Assembly: GCA_030267565.1 (NCBI GenBank)
Contig: BRXU01000007.1
Span: 4,154,001-4,218,000 of the forward strand
Direction of reading: 5' to 3'
Source of the DNA: Pleodorina starrii
Lineage: Eukaryota; Chlorophyta; Chlorophyceae; Chlamydomonadales; Volvocaceae
DNA: 64,000 bases
Below, piece after piece: positions 43,901-56,100 of the stretch. A program made the translations under genes and the position numbers. Numbering within the stretch: the first letter of the stretch is position 1; each line of letters opens with the position of its first letter. Under the pieces are notes generated by a model. It was not told where the DNA came from. It ran no database searches and saw only the letters and a program-made list of their open reading frames with translations.

Positions 43901-46900
43901 CCTCATGGGATGCCGCCTGCCTGCCGCCGCCGCTCAAAACGGGCCTGGCTGCCGCCTTCAACGATTCGCAGCGACAGGCCATCCTGGCTGCCCTGGACGC
44001 GTCGTTCTTCACCCTAGTACAGGTACGACAGTTTGACATAGTACGACAAAGCCTGGGCGGGCACACTAAAGAGCTGCGCACCGTCTCTCCACCCCCTTCC
44101 GGCAGTATGAGTACGCGGATAGTTGCGGTCCCTGAAGGCCGTCACGTTATGTTGCATGCGGCGGTATTCGTTCCGAGCGCCATGTTCGGTCGGTGCCTGG
44201 GGTTTGCGCCGCAGGGCCCGCCGGGCACTGGAAAGACTTCCGGCATCATGGGTGTTATCTCCGTACTGGTGGCGCGGAAAGACATCGCAGATTACAAGGC
44301 CGCGCTGGCGGCAGGCGTTCCCACAAAGTACGACAACATCGCCGACGGTGACGCCGGTACCGTCGCCGGCGGCAGCCGAGCCGGGCGCGCCGGTGGCTCC
44401 GCGACGGCGCGCCGCGGAAAGGCCGCGGCGCCGGTGCCGGCGGCTGCTGGGCCCGCCGCCACCGGTCCGCTGAAGAAATCCTCGGCGGCCAAGCGGTACG
44501 AGGCGGCGAAGGCCGCCGCCGCCGCTGCGGCGGCAGGACCGTCGGAGGAAGGCGCTGCTGGCGGCGGCGATGCGGCGCCGACCCGCGACCCGTACGCGCC
44601 GCCGCCGGCCAAGCAGCTGCGGCGGTCGGCGTCAGCGGAGACGGTGCAGCCGCCGGGGCCGCCGGCAATCGGGAGCGGCGGTGGCGGCGCCGCCGCCGGC
44701 GGCCCGGCTGCGGGGCGCCTGGCGGGTCCGGCGGCCCCTAAGGAGGCGCTGGACGCCTTTGACTTTGCGAACCAGCCGCGGTGCCGGGTGCTGGTGTGCG
44801 CGCAGTCCAACGCCGCCATTGATGAGCTGCTCACGAGGCTGGCGGCGGAGGGCGTGTGGCGCGCGGACGGTCGGCGCAAGCCGCCGGCGGTGGTGCGGCT
44901 GGGGCGCGTGGAGGTGAGGCACGCGAGCCCGCGCGCGCGCGTGTATGCTTACGCGATAGCGTGTTGGCGCGTGTGCGTTGGCGGGCGCTTGTGCACCTAC
45001 CACCCATCGACCCTCCACGTCCTTCCTTCCTTCCTCATCGCCCTCGCGGGGTCCGTTTGCCAACGCCGCCTCGCTTACGCTCACGTTCTCCCTCGCTGCG
45101 GTTCCACTGTGCTACGGTACCCCTCCCTCTCTTACGGTACCCCGGTCCAGGGCTCCCATGGCTCGGTCCAAGCGCTCCACGTGGACGCCCTGGCAGAGCA
45201 ACTCGCGGGGCGCCACCAGGGCACAACGGAGGCGAGCGCCGCGCTGGAGACGGCGCGAAAGTAAGGGCGCCATAGTTACGGCTCTGGTGCCGGCCTGTGT
45301 CTGAGCCGGCAACGGTCTGATTACGGTCTGTGTCTGTTGGTCGGGTGGTTCTGTCGGTATCTGAAACGGCCTGGTCGGTTCTGGTTTGGTCGGGTCAGGC
45401 CGAATCTGGGGTCTGGTTTCGCGATAAAGCTATGACGGGTCATGATGGACGCAATGCCGGGAGCGACGTTGAAAAGTCAATCCATCGCAGCAGCGGCTCG
45501 CAAGTTGCGGCCCTGTGGCCTTCCGGCCAGTGCGGCTGAAGCCCTACCCCGCGGACTCCATCAAGATGCACACCGAGACGCAAGCGCACAAGGCAACCGC
45601 AGCCCTCCCAGAAGCCCCACTTCGGCCCCCATCCTCGCTTCCTCGCAGGGAGGTCTCCGACGCCCGGCGGGAGTTTGAGGAGGTGCGGTGCCGTGGGCTC
45701 GCGTGCGGGCGTGCTGGGGTCGTCCCTGGGCCGCGGCCGTGCACGGTTCGTTGCACTGGAGGGCAGAAGGCACCCTATACCACCCTGCACCATGCCCTGA
45801 CACGGCGCTCAGACGGATGCACGCGATCCAGGGCTCTGCGCCTCTCAGGGCGCGCGCTAGTGCAAGTCCCCCGGTCGGGGCCCAGAGGGGTCCAAAACCT
45901 GCAAATTTCCTCTCTTTTTGTCTTACATCCCTTCGCAGGTCGCGCATGAGCTAGAGTCGCTTGAGCGGAAGCTGGCGCAGCAGCAGGAGGGGCAGCAGAA
46001 GAAGGCGGCCAGCAACAGCGGCGACGGTAGCGCCGACGACGAGAGCGGCGACGATGCCGAGGGCGATGACATGGACTTGTGCGGCTCCGGAGAGGAGCAG
46101 GAGCGCAAGCGTCGTCGGCGGGCGGCGAAGAAGCCCGAGGCGGCCGCCGCCGGGGAGGCGGAGCCCGGCGGTGGCGGCGGCGGCGAGGCAGCCGCGGCCG
46201 CTGCTGCTCCCTTGGCCTCGCAGGTCCAGGCGCTGCGGCTGCGGAAGCAGCGGCTCTGGGATAAATTCAAGGTGGGGCGGGGGGCGGGGCGCGGCCCTTG
46301 CATCCACAGAAGCCGAGGGGTGAGGTGGCGGCCGGCGGCGGGCGTTGTTGTCCTCGTTGGTGGGCTGTGTGGGCGCCTTCTCCACACAGTCACCGGTCTA
46401 CCGTATGGCCTGTTGGCCTGTCCCACAATCCACACACCTGCGGCGTTGGCAGTACGCTTCAGGACGTCGTGCCCCCTGCGAGGTGTGGCTGGCTGGGAGC
46501 TGTGCGACCATCCAATGCAGGTCTCATGTAGTGACTTGACTGACTGGACCGACTTGACCCACGAACGGACAGATGGTGAGCCGCACAAGCACTATCGACC
46601 CGTCACTGTGCTTACCCGCGATCCACATCCTCGCCGCCGTTGCCCCCTCCCTCCCAACGCACGACGCTTGCCGCCGCGGAAAACACCCCCCTCCGCCGCG
46701 TGCCGGTCGGTACCTGCGGCCCCTTCCCCCGCTCCCCACCCGCCTACCTCCCACGCACCGGGGCAGTTTACGGAGCGCAGCCAGCGGCGAGGCACCAAGG
46801 AGCTGGAGCGGCAGCGCAAGGCCATGCGGCAGGCGGTGGTGCTGGCGGCGGAGGTGGTGGTTACCACACTGTCCACCGCAGGCGGAGACCTGGCATCGCT

Positions 46901-49900
46901 GTGGTCCGCCGCCACCATGGCGTCGGCGGCGGCGGCCGCCGCCGCCGCCGCTGCCGCGGCGGCGGCGGGCGGCGGAGCCGCCCGAGCGGCGGCGGCCGCC
47001 GCCGCCGCCTTCGGCGGCGGCTCGGCGCTGCTTCCGGTGGGCGCTCCGCGCTTCGACGCTCTGATCATTGACGAGGCGGCGCAGGCGCTGGAGCCGGCGG
47101 CGCTCATCCCGCTGCAGCTGCTGCAGCCAGGCGCCAAGGTGTGGAATGCATACTGTCTGAAACCCACTGTAACAACGATAAAACAACATCAGCAGCAGCA
47201 TTCCGCGCCCCTGTCCCTGCCCCTGCCCCCCTGCCCCCGCCCCCAGGTGGTGCTGGTGGGAGACCCCCGCCAGCTGCCCCCCACGGTGCTCTCCCGGGCG
47301 GCCGACGCGGCGCGCCTCAGCCAGTCGCTATTCGAGCGGCTGCAATCCGCCGGCTGCCGCGTGTGTCTGCTCAGCCGCCAGTACCGAATGCACCCCGCCA
47401 TCAGCAAGTGAGTGAGATGGTGCGGGACAACGGGACAACGGGAGTGAGGGTGCGAACCGCAGCGGTAGGGAGGCCCGTCAGTCACGTGGGCGGTGGGCAG
47501 TGGCTCGAGGAGCGGGTGGCCCAGACGGGTATGCGTGCGCATGTGCGTAGCTCGGGAGGGCTCGCCCGTGGCGACGCAACCCCTTACCGAGCTACCCATC
47601 TATCCGTCCCCTTGTTTCTGCGATAGCAGCGAACTGAACTATCAAGGGAGCAACCGGCAAAGAAGCAATAAAGTAACCCTGAGCAACCAATTGAGCCGGG
47701 AAATCCGAGCCCCTGTCCCTGTCCCACTCGCCCTCCCTCGCCAGATTTCCCTCGGCCTTCTTCTACGACGGCGCGCTGCTGGACGGAGAGACCATCACCG
47801 CCGCCAGCCGCGCCGCGCCCTGCCACGCGCACCCGCTCTTCGGGCCGCTCGTGGTGTACGATGTCGCTGACGGCAGGGAGACGGGCGGTGGCGGCGGCGG
47901 CGGCGCGAAGGGCGGCTCTTTGCGCAACTTCGCGGAGGCCGACCTGGTCGCTGAGCTGTACGCCGGTGGGTGCTTGTGCAGGCCACTAAGGCTGTGCACA
48001 GAAAAACGAACTGGGGCTGGGGACGGGGAGCCCGGGGGTCAGGCGGTCACCGTAGCTGCGTCTCGCCTCACTTTTCCCCCTCCGTCCCTACGTTCCTTTT
48101 ATCCCTCCCTCGTCCGACCCTGCATGGCCTCCCGCCCGCGTCCCGGTCGACAGGCCTCGCCTCCCGCTTCCCGGACTACCGCCCCCGCATCGCCATCCTC
48201 ACACCCTACCGCGCGCAGCTGGGCGCGCTGCGCTCGGCGCTGCGTTCCCGCGCGGGCGCCAGCGAGGCGGAGCTGGCGGATCGAGTCGACATCGCCACAG
48301 TGGACGGATACCAGGGCCGCGAGGCGGATGTCGTCATATTCAGCGCCGTGCGCGCCAAACCGCCGGCGGCGGCGGCCGGCGGCGGCTCGTCCGTCGGCTT
48401 CCTGGCGGACGTGCGGCGAATGAACGTGGCGCTGACGCGCGCGCGGCGCTGCCTGTGGGTGGTGGGTCACGTGACGACGCTCGCAAGCAGCCCGCCGTGG
48501 CTGGCGCTGCTGCGCCACGCAGCGACCCACGGGTCGCTCATGTCGGCGCCGACGCCCTTCCGCCGCCTGCTCAGCGCGCCGCCGGAGGGCGTCAAGGCGT
48601 CGTGCCGCATAACGGAGGCGACGCTGGAGCAGCTGCTGGATCGCGCCGCTGCCGTGCCCGCCGGCCCTGGCGGCGGCTCCGGCGGCGGCGGCGCCACTGC
48701 CGCCGCCGCTCCGCCGGCGACGGCCAACGAGCGCAGCCGCGAACTCGGTGGTGGGAAGCCCGGCCGCCCGCCTGTCAGCCTGGCGACATCGAAGGCGCGG
48801 ACGGCGGGGGCGCTCGCGCCGATTAACACAAACACGAGCGCCGGCGCCGGGCCACCAGCCTCGGCCGCTGGCGCCGCCGCCGCCGCAGCAGCTCCGCCGG
48901 CGGCCGGCGGTCGGCCACGCTTCGGTGCGTCGCGCCTTGCCGCGGCCAGCCGGGAGGCAAGTCCGCAGCCACCGCCGGAACAGCCGCCGGCGGCTGCCGG
49001 TGCAGGCGGTGTCAGCGCAGGGCAGTGCGGCCGCGAGAGCGGCGGCACGGTGCACAAGGACCAGCGGATCAGCGCACCGGACGGCAGGGCTGCACCGCTT
49101 GCAACAGTAGCAGCGGCAGCAGCGCCAGCCGCGGCAGCGGCAGCAGGAGCAGCGGCAGCAGCAGCGGCGGGGGTCAACCCTCATCGCGCACGATCTACCA
49201 CCAGCGGCAGCGGTACTTCCGTCACGGGGAAGCGGGCGCCGGAGGAGGGACCTCACAGCGCCGCCGCCCACGCGGCAGGTGCGGATGCGGATGCGGAGGC
49301 AGTGGCGCCAGAGCAGCCTCGTAAGCGGCTGGCGGCGGAGGGCGTGAACGGCGCCCCGGCGCGTTCTGCGGCGGCGCTCACGTCCCGGGCGGGAGCGGGA
49401 CCGGCGGCGCCGGCAGGTGCCCCCGCGGTGGCAGCACCGGCGGGCACGGCGGTGGCAGTCAGAGCTGCGCGAAAGGGAGGCGATTCTCACAAGGCGGACG
49501 CGGCAGGCGCGGACGCCGTGCGGCCCCCGCCCCCTCCACCGCCACCACCGCTGCCGCCGCTGCCGCCGCTGCCGCCGCTGCCGCCGCTGCCGCCGCTGCC
49601 GCCGGGGTCACCGCCGCCGCTGCCTCCGGGGCCACCACCGGCTCTCGTCTCAAGGCCTGGCGCCGCCGCCGACAGGGCCAGTGCTCACGTGCGCACTGAG
49701 TCAGGTGGCCGCCTTGGGATGGGGTCAGAGACTGCGGCGACGGCGGCAGTAGCGGCAGCAGGGGCCGCCCCATGTCGAGATCCCAGTCCGTCTGCCCGGG
49801 TCCAACCCGGCCAGCCCGCCCTGCCCGGGGATGCGCCCCCGCCTCCGCCCCCGCACCCAACCCCGCACCCGGTTCCGCTCGCGGGGCAGGCTGGGCACAC

Positions 49901-50798
49901 CGCCGCCGGTCCTGCGCTGCAGCGTTCGGGATCGGGCTCCTTGCAGCGCGGGGGCTCGGGGCCCTCGGAGCTGCCGCCCTGGCTGCAGCCCATCCGCCCC
50001 TCCGGCCCCACCGCCGGCGCCTCCGGAGCCGTAGCTCCTGCAGCTGCCGCCCCGCCGACCGCACCTGTCGGCGGCAGGGACGCGGCTGGTGCCGCCGCCG
50101 CCGCCGCCGCAGCGCCCCAACGCGTCCGACTGCCCGCGAAGGCCTCCACAGGATCAGCCGGTGCACCAGCACCACCAGCGCCGGGGCGCGAAGCGGCTGG
50201 TGGCGCGCCTGGTGCCAACCGACCCACGGGTCAGCACCGCGTTGAGCAGCGCCCCGGCGAGGAAGGGCGGTCCGCGGAGTGCCCGCGGGCTCCCTCGGTA
50301 TCCGGCCAATCCAGCGGCGATGGGCGGCACCGGCCGCTGGGCGCGGCTCCCCAGCCATCCTCAACGGCTTCTGCGGGACAGCAGCAGGACCAGCGGGCTC
50401 GCGGAATGGACAGGGACACGGAGCTTGCACGCAAGGATGGAGGACAAGCCGCCGAAAGAGGCGGTGAGAGATCCCGCGGGGAGCGAGAGCGGGAGCGGGG
50501 TGGCGGCGACGCTGGCCGTGGCCGGGACTGGGACCGCGAGCGGCGCGACGGGGAGCGGGAGCGGCGCACTGATGAGTCCCGGCCGCGGGCCAGTGACAGC
50601 CACTACCGGTATGGCCGCGACTACGATCGGGACCGGGACCAGGATCGGGACCGAGGCAGAGACCGATACTGGGACAGAGACAAGGACAGGGACAAGGCTA
50701 AGGAGCCGGCGTGGGAGCGGCATCGGGAAGGCGCTGGGGAGCGGGACCGCTACACAGGCAGCAGCCGCGACCGAGGGCCGGAACGGGACCGAGGATGA
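31960..50798 (+). CDS. SEN1: Sen1/senataxin-type superfamily 1B RNA-DNA helicase
   Basis: Exons: 31960-32040, 32118-32184, 32399-32556, 32891-33007, 33430-33621, 34024-34650, 35011-35391, 35608-35998, 36285-36461, 36840-37050, 37267-37483, 37925-37969, 38124-38222, 38405-38497, 38817-38993, 39302-39404, 39648-40380, 40846-41451, 41542-42054, 42454-42640, 42913-42996 (donor uncertain), 43347-43475, 43804-44022, 44215-44913, 45151-45260, 45649-45682, 45939-46271, 46767-47138, 47247-47407, 47745-47965 and 48154-50798; 3,393 residues. Sen1 helicases unwind RNA-DNA hybrids in transcription termination. The N-terminal half is the helical SEN1_N region (KAAYEYLRKTDHWWCS near the start). The helicase core has GPPGTGKT (about 1870), CAQSNAAIDELL, IIDEAAQALEPA (about 2363), VGDPRQLPPTV, SRQYRMHPAIS, VDGYQGREADVVIFS and NVALTRARRCLWVVG. 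About 155 low-complexity residues separate motifs I and Ia. Candidate SUMO-interacting motifs lie near 1112 and 1527; an Arg-Asp/Arg-Glu tail ends the protein. Confidence 0.93.
35962..35973. repeat. Dispersed palindrome, copy 7 (GACCCACGGGTC), coding
   Basis: Inside Sen1 exon 8, read in frame as Asp-Pro-Arg-Val, in a hydrophilic stretch. Confidence 0.85.
42236..42247. repeat. Dispersed palindrome, copy 8 (GACCCACGGGTC)
   Basis: In the Sen1 intron between the exons ending at 42054 and starting at 42454. Confidence 0.85.
48524..48535. repeat. Dispersed palindrome, copy 9 (GACCCACGGGTC), coding
   Basis: In the last Sen1 exon just after helicase motif VI, read in a second frame to give Ala-Thr-His-Gly-Ser. 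Confidence 0.85.
49551..49604 (+). repeat. Six-copy 9-bp coding repeat
   Basis: CTGCCGCCG six times in the last Sen1 exon, encoding a run of Leu-Pro-Pro within a longer polyproline segment. Confidence 0.95.
50221..50232. repeat. Dispersed palindrome, copy 10 (GACCCACGGGTC), coding
   Basis: In the disordered C-terminal part of Sen1, read in the third frame to give Arg-Pro-Thr-Gly-Gln. Confidence 0.85.
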
Positions 50799-53157
50799 GG
50801 GCGCAGCAGGGCCGGAGCGCGTGCGCACCGGCACGCGGACTCAGCCCCGGTGGGGTGCAGGGCAGGCAATACCGTATGTATGACTATAGTTGCATGTAAC
50901 GGCTTCAGCGAGGGGCCAATAACCGTGCCCTGCGAAGCGGCAGGGTGGTGTGTATTGCAGGAGAAGACCGTGTGGTCGATTATAGCCATGTGTGGTAATA
51001 CGGTATGCCATCGTGGCTGCGTTTTTGTGGCGTGACGCAGGTAGAGGTGGCCGAAGTAGGTGTCCATTCCGAGAGCCCGGTGGCGGGCGGGAGTTGGGAG
51101 GGAGGCGCGGACTAGCCGCAGTTTTTATTGTAGACCTGTGCTAGCCGGGTGCTATCCTGTTACATGGCGGCGAGCCCGGGTGGCAAGCTTCGGTATCCGC
51201 ATCGTTTGCACATAACTCGGCTCTTGGCTGCCTACATTCGTTGTACGCTTGCGGTAGGTGCACTGTGTGGACTGGTGACTGCGTGCCTCACTGCTTTTCA
51301 TATGTTGCTGGTCGTGCACCTGTGTTTAGAGTGCAGAGAGGGCGGCGTGGGTGGAGCAGTGGTGGTGTTGCAGTGTCTCGTGGGGGGTTTGTGCGCTGGG
51401 GCCCTCACCCTCGCCCTCGCCCGGCATCCAGCGGCGGCGATTGGGTGGGGCCGCGCCACGGCAGGTATGAGCAGTGATGAAACATGTGCGGCGGATGCGG
51501 TCAACACGCCGCGCCGCAAGGTTAGGTAGATTTCTTAGCAAGCACGTAGTCAGGCGGGCCAAGTGTACGGAGCAGCTATTAGGTAGCGTTTCAGCCAGCG
51601 CCGGCGGGCTGGGGAGTGTGTTGGGAGTCCTGGCGCCACGCCGGCCCTGACTTCTCATGGCTTTGCGGTACCGGTACTGCAGAGTGAGAGGCAGGTCGTG
51701 CAGAGTGAGAGGCAGGCCAGGGCCGTGCTGTCACGGCACGGCACACGCTGTCAGGCAGGTTTAATGAGTGGGTTGTGATGAATCAGGCCGTTGGCTATCA
51801 AGTCCGAAGCGCCGCAATTACCCATAGAGCGCCCAGCCAAGGGGCAGACCCCCTCCCTTCGCTGCGGTATCGCATTATTTACCCCCCTTTCCTGTGTCTC
51901 GTTTGATCACTCTGGGCGGTATGCCGTAACGGCGACATCGCAGTAGCGGGGGGCGTGTGCGCTTTTCGTCACGGCCAGGTGTTTTTCCTACAGGTAGAGC
52001 TCAGGTTAAGAGAGCCACGGCCTTGGTGCTTGCCTGTCCTTCTCCTCGCGTCTGTCGGATTCATCGTGACCAGGTACGGCACTTGACAACTATGGCGCTG
52101 GCGGACAGTTTTTGCGCGGCGCTTCGCATGGTTCGCGACTGGCATGACTATAAGCTAGTCATCTGCACTGTCCACAGGCCGCGAACCGTCCAGCCGTGTT
52201 GGGACCTCTTCCTTGACGTCCTGTGGCTGACGCATGTTCCGGAATTGGCGATGTGTATGATAGACAGTACTTGAATGGCTGCCCTGCATGGATGCGAAAA
52301 AACTCGGGGCGGGGTGGTGTGGCATGTACATGTGTCAGCACGTGGTAGGGCCTTCCTCGCGCACGAAACCGGCGTTGTCACCCAAGGGTGAGCATCATCA
52401 GTAACAGGACGTGTAGTGACGACAAACAGCAAGTGGATGTTGAAGAAAACTCAAGAGAGGTCCACTGGAGGACGCCACCCTGGAGCCGTATTTTTCAGTC
52501 ACTCGTCTGAGAAAGTCATCCGACTTTGCTTCAGTTAATCACTGATACGGACTTCACATTTGCAACGTTTCACCCTGAGAGTTTGGCTCGCGCTTGGGCA
52601 CACCAACCACCAGGAATAGCACGGCGACGCTGCCGTGACGGCCAAAATTATGATTACCACTTCCTGTATTTTTTAGCTTTATTAGGTGCCATGGTTGGTT
52701 AGCGGCCCTGTGGCCCGCGAGAGGCCGTTCCCCCTCTCAGCTGCAAGGAGGAGGAGCAGCGGCTCCCGCTGCGCGGAGCTGCGGGCCAGTTATCTTTGCC
52801 GGATTCGAGCTCGCGGAGTCTTCAGCAGGTGGACAGCGATTAGCGGACTGCGGACGACGACGACCCTGAGCCCGGCCCCTCAATCACACACCGGACCAGC
52901 GTTTCCCGGGGTTGTGGGCCCGCACAGTTGGCGAAATCTCCTTTCCACGTGGCGTCAAGTTCTGCTGCTGCAAGCCCCGTTCAGCAGACCCGGACTTGAG
53001 CAAGCGGCAGCAGGACGGGCGAGGGGCTTTCTCGGGGCTTCAGCCGCAGGCAGCAGCATGGCGCCTTGAGCGCCGGCAGCATCTGCGGCAGCAACAGCAC
53101 GCCCCTTCGGGCGGGTCTTGCCCCGGTTAGCGGTCCCGAGCGGGCATCGGCAACGAG
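50799..53157. other. Sen1 3' UTR and phosphodiesterase upstream region
   Basis: No credible coding exons. A TGTAA near 50895 should end the Sen1 transcript. A 21-bp direct duplication (GCAGAGTGAGAGGCAGG core) lies near 51679-51718. The segment about 52430-52690 is AT-richer and probably promoter. An ORF at 51149-51529 with hydrophobic stretches is treated as unsupported. Confidence 0.45.
50895..50899 (+). terminator. Polyadenylation signal TGTAA for Sen1
   Basis: TGTAA about 100 nt after the Sen1 stop codon. Confidence 0.6.
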
Positions 53158-56100
53158 ATGGGGACCAATGGCGAGGTAACCGCCGCAGCCTTCTCCCGGG
53201 CGCTTCAACTTTTCGCTGATGTGAAGGCGGACAATATCCTGGTCTTCCCGCTGGCACAGGTCCTGGACCTGGGCGTCCACGCGCAAGTCTTTGAGATTTG
53301 CGCTGCGCCCATCTGGATATATGACAGCACATTCTGCGTAAATGTGTGGGGCAATAAGTAAGCCGGATCACGTTTCATGCCGCTCTGGTTTAGCTAGGGG
53401 CACCGGACTAAGCGCTCAATGGGCGTCCTTGCAGGGCGGCCTTGGAGTTGTTTTGTGTAGACGAGGCGGCCTTTAAGCTGCCGCAGCTGGACGTGCTCGG
53501 GCAGTTTACGCCGGAGCAGCTGCGACTATGGAAGAAGCTTAATGCTCAGGTGCACCAGGACGTGGAGGTGGGTTGGGCGCTGGGCTCGACGGACGCGCGT
53601 GGCGATGCTACGCGCCCTGGCCCCCACTCAGTGCATACTTGGCTTCCGCAGGTTGAGAAAAAGGAGATTAACGTGACGGTGATCAGTGGGGAACCCGTCC
53701 CGGGCTTCATGAAGCTGGACAAGCCAAAGCTTGTCTTAAAAGCTTCGTATAAGCCCATCCGCCTCAAGGGCGGAGGGGAGCGGGAGCGGGACCTCACGTT
53801 GATACAGGTGCGATCCATAGGAGCTCCACACCATAGACAGATTGTGAATGAGCTTAAATGCCGGTGCGCGACCGGCGGCGCAGGTCACGGCGCAAGTCGC
53901 TCCCACCGTGGAGGATAACCAGCTGCGGCTGGTGGAGATGTGCAACAATCATCCCATGTTCCAGTTCCTTTTTGACGAGAGTGGCAAGCTGCTGGCGGCA
54001 AACAAACGGGCTTTGTGTAACATGCGAGGTGTGTGTCAGACCGCATGCGCCTCGTGTGTTTACCTTCAAGTTAACATGGCCCGGAAGTGCACATGCGCTG
54101 TAGATGCGCACGATGCCGTTATCACACATAAACTCGCCGGAGGTTTTAAGCCTGTGCCGCATGGCGTGTGGTGCTTTTGGCCATGCGAACACACATAACT
54201 TTTCAGCCTCTGGTGTTTCTTTCCCCACAGAACACCTCGGTTCTTGCGAGAACTATAACCTTCAGAACTACCTGGCTATCGGGGAGTGCGACGGGAGCTT
54301 GGGGCCAGACGAAATGTATAAGGAAGCGATGGAGGCGATTTTCGTGCTCGACCAGCCGTGCCACCGGTTCCCGCAGCTCAGATGGAGCAAACGGCACCCG
54401 GGGAAATACCGCTGGGTGCTGTATGAGATGTGGCCCTCCATCGATCCCGTCAGCCAGCAGAAGGCGGTGCTCGTGTGCGAGCAAAACATTTCGCAAGTGA
54501 AGGCGCTGGAGGAGCAGATCAAAAAGCAGAACCAGCGGTAGGGCCACTTTCCGGGGCAGGCTTTGGAGTTGGGCTGGTTTTCATAGGAGCGTGGGGCGCT
54601 GCCGGGCTGTGGTGTTGCCCCTTGTCCGCCAGAAGCCGCGCTGTTCGCATTGTTGGCAAGAGCTGCCAGGACATGCTGTCAACTGAGAGTTGTACTAGCA
54701 GCGGGATGGCCCTTGGGACAATGCTCGGTTCCAAGAGTGCATCCTTGAAGGGCCACCACCGCACCACACCATGCGTGCGCACCCATTCGCTCCACACCAG
54801 GCTCGAGGCGCAGCTGGAGGAGGCGCTGGCGCAGCGGGATCCGGTGCACAAGCCAGCCATCGACATTGACACGCCGGCGGACAAGACCCTGAAGCTGCTA
54901 GATAAGATTATGCGCGGGCACGAGGTGTCCGCGCGGGAAGCCATCGAGCTGCGCGACGCCATCATCCAGGCGGGCGACTTGCGGCAGCCGGTGAACTTCA
55001 ACGAGCAGCTGATGAAGAACAGCCAGACGGTGCTAGACAGCGAAGTCAGTCAGAGCCTCATCCAGCTGCTGAGCTCCAGACGGCCAGCCAAGGTGCGGGC
55101 TAGCTGGCCGGCTAGCTGGCTCTCGACGGCCGCGGGTTTCACGTCGATGCTGTGGGCGGTCTCTTTATGACTAGGGTTCCATGACTGGGCGCAAGCAAAG
55201 CGCAGGGCCGGAAGCTCTAGCGACGGCACATACGGCCCGCACTACCGGCAGACTGCTGGGTAAAGATAGAGATTAAAAACCCAAATGAATAAGCTGGCTG
55301 GTTGGCCTACGAAGACGAATGCTGGTGGGGCGGGGCAAGCCCCATCCTGCAGCAGCCCGCCCCGGTGGGCCACTGCCGCGGTCGCCCCGAGCCCGGCCCA
55401 TGAAGCACGGCCCTGGCTGTGTGTTGTTGCCGCTGCAGATCAAGGAGGAGGAGGAGGAGGAAGGGGAGGACCACGGGGCAGGACAGGGGCACGCGGACCA
55501 GGACTTGCGGCATATCTACGCTCGGAGCAACGTCACGCAGGACAGCGTGAAGGCGCTGATTGCCATGCACAAGAACCTGCCTGACGAGGTGGGTGGCTCG
55601 CGTGGCGTGGCGCGATGGGCTGTCACGCTGTCCTTCGGTGCGGAGAGGGAGATACTTATCGATCTTTCCCGAGTACTGTTGGTTGGCATCCCGCCAAGTC
55701 TGCTCTGTCCGGCAAACCCTGGCGGGTTCCCGGCGGGACGTGGGCGTCGCCGCCTGCCAGAGCCATGGGTTCCGCCGGATGGGCTCGAACAACTACTATT
55801 TCGGCTTAACGCTGCTGGTCTCCCATTAGCTTCGGGGCGCCTCAGGGAAAATTTTGGCGGCCTGAGTGTCGCAGCCGGGGCTCACGAAACGCGGCCCCGT
55901 CCGGTCCGCGTCGGACACCACAGGCGCTGTGAAGGGTTGTGTCTAAAGCATCGGGGCCGCCCAGTCGTCCAAACGACTGCCCGTTACACTCTCCCTCGCC
56001 CACGTCGGATCGCCCCTCGTATGCGCACCAGGTGCTGGACGTGCTCGCAAAGGTGGACGACTGGCAGTTCGACGCGTTCAAACTGAACGAGGTCAGCGGC

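Noticed and set aside
51149..51529. Plus-strand ORF of 126 residues with hydrophobic stretches, resembling a small membrane protein
   Set aside because: It lies just beyond the Sen1 polyadenylation signal. It has no recognisable motif or start context, and long chance ORFs are common in this GC-rich DNA.
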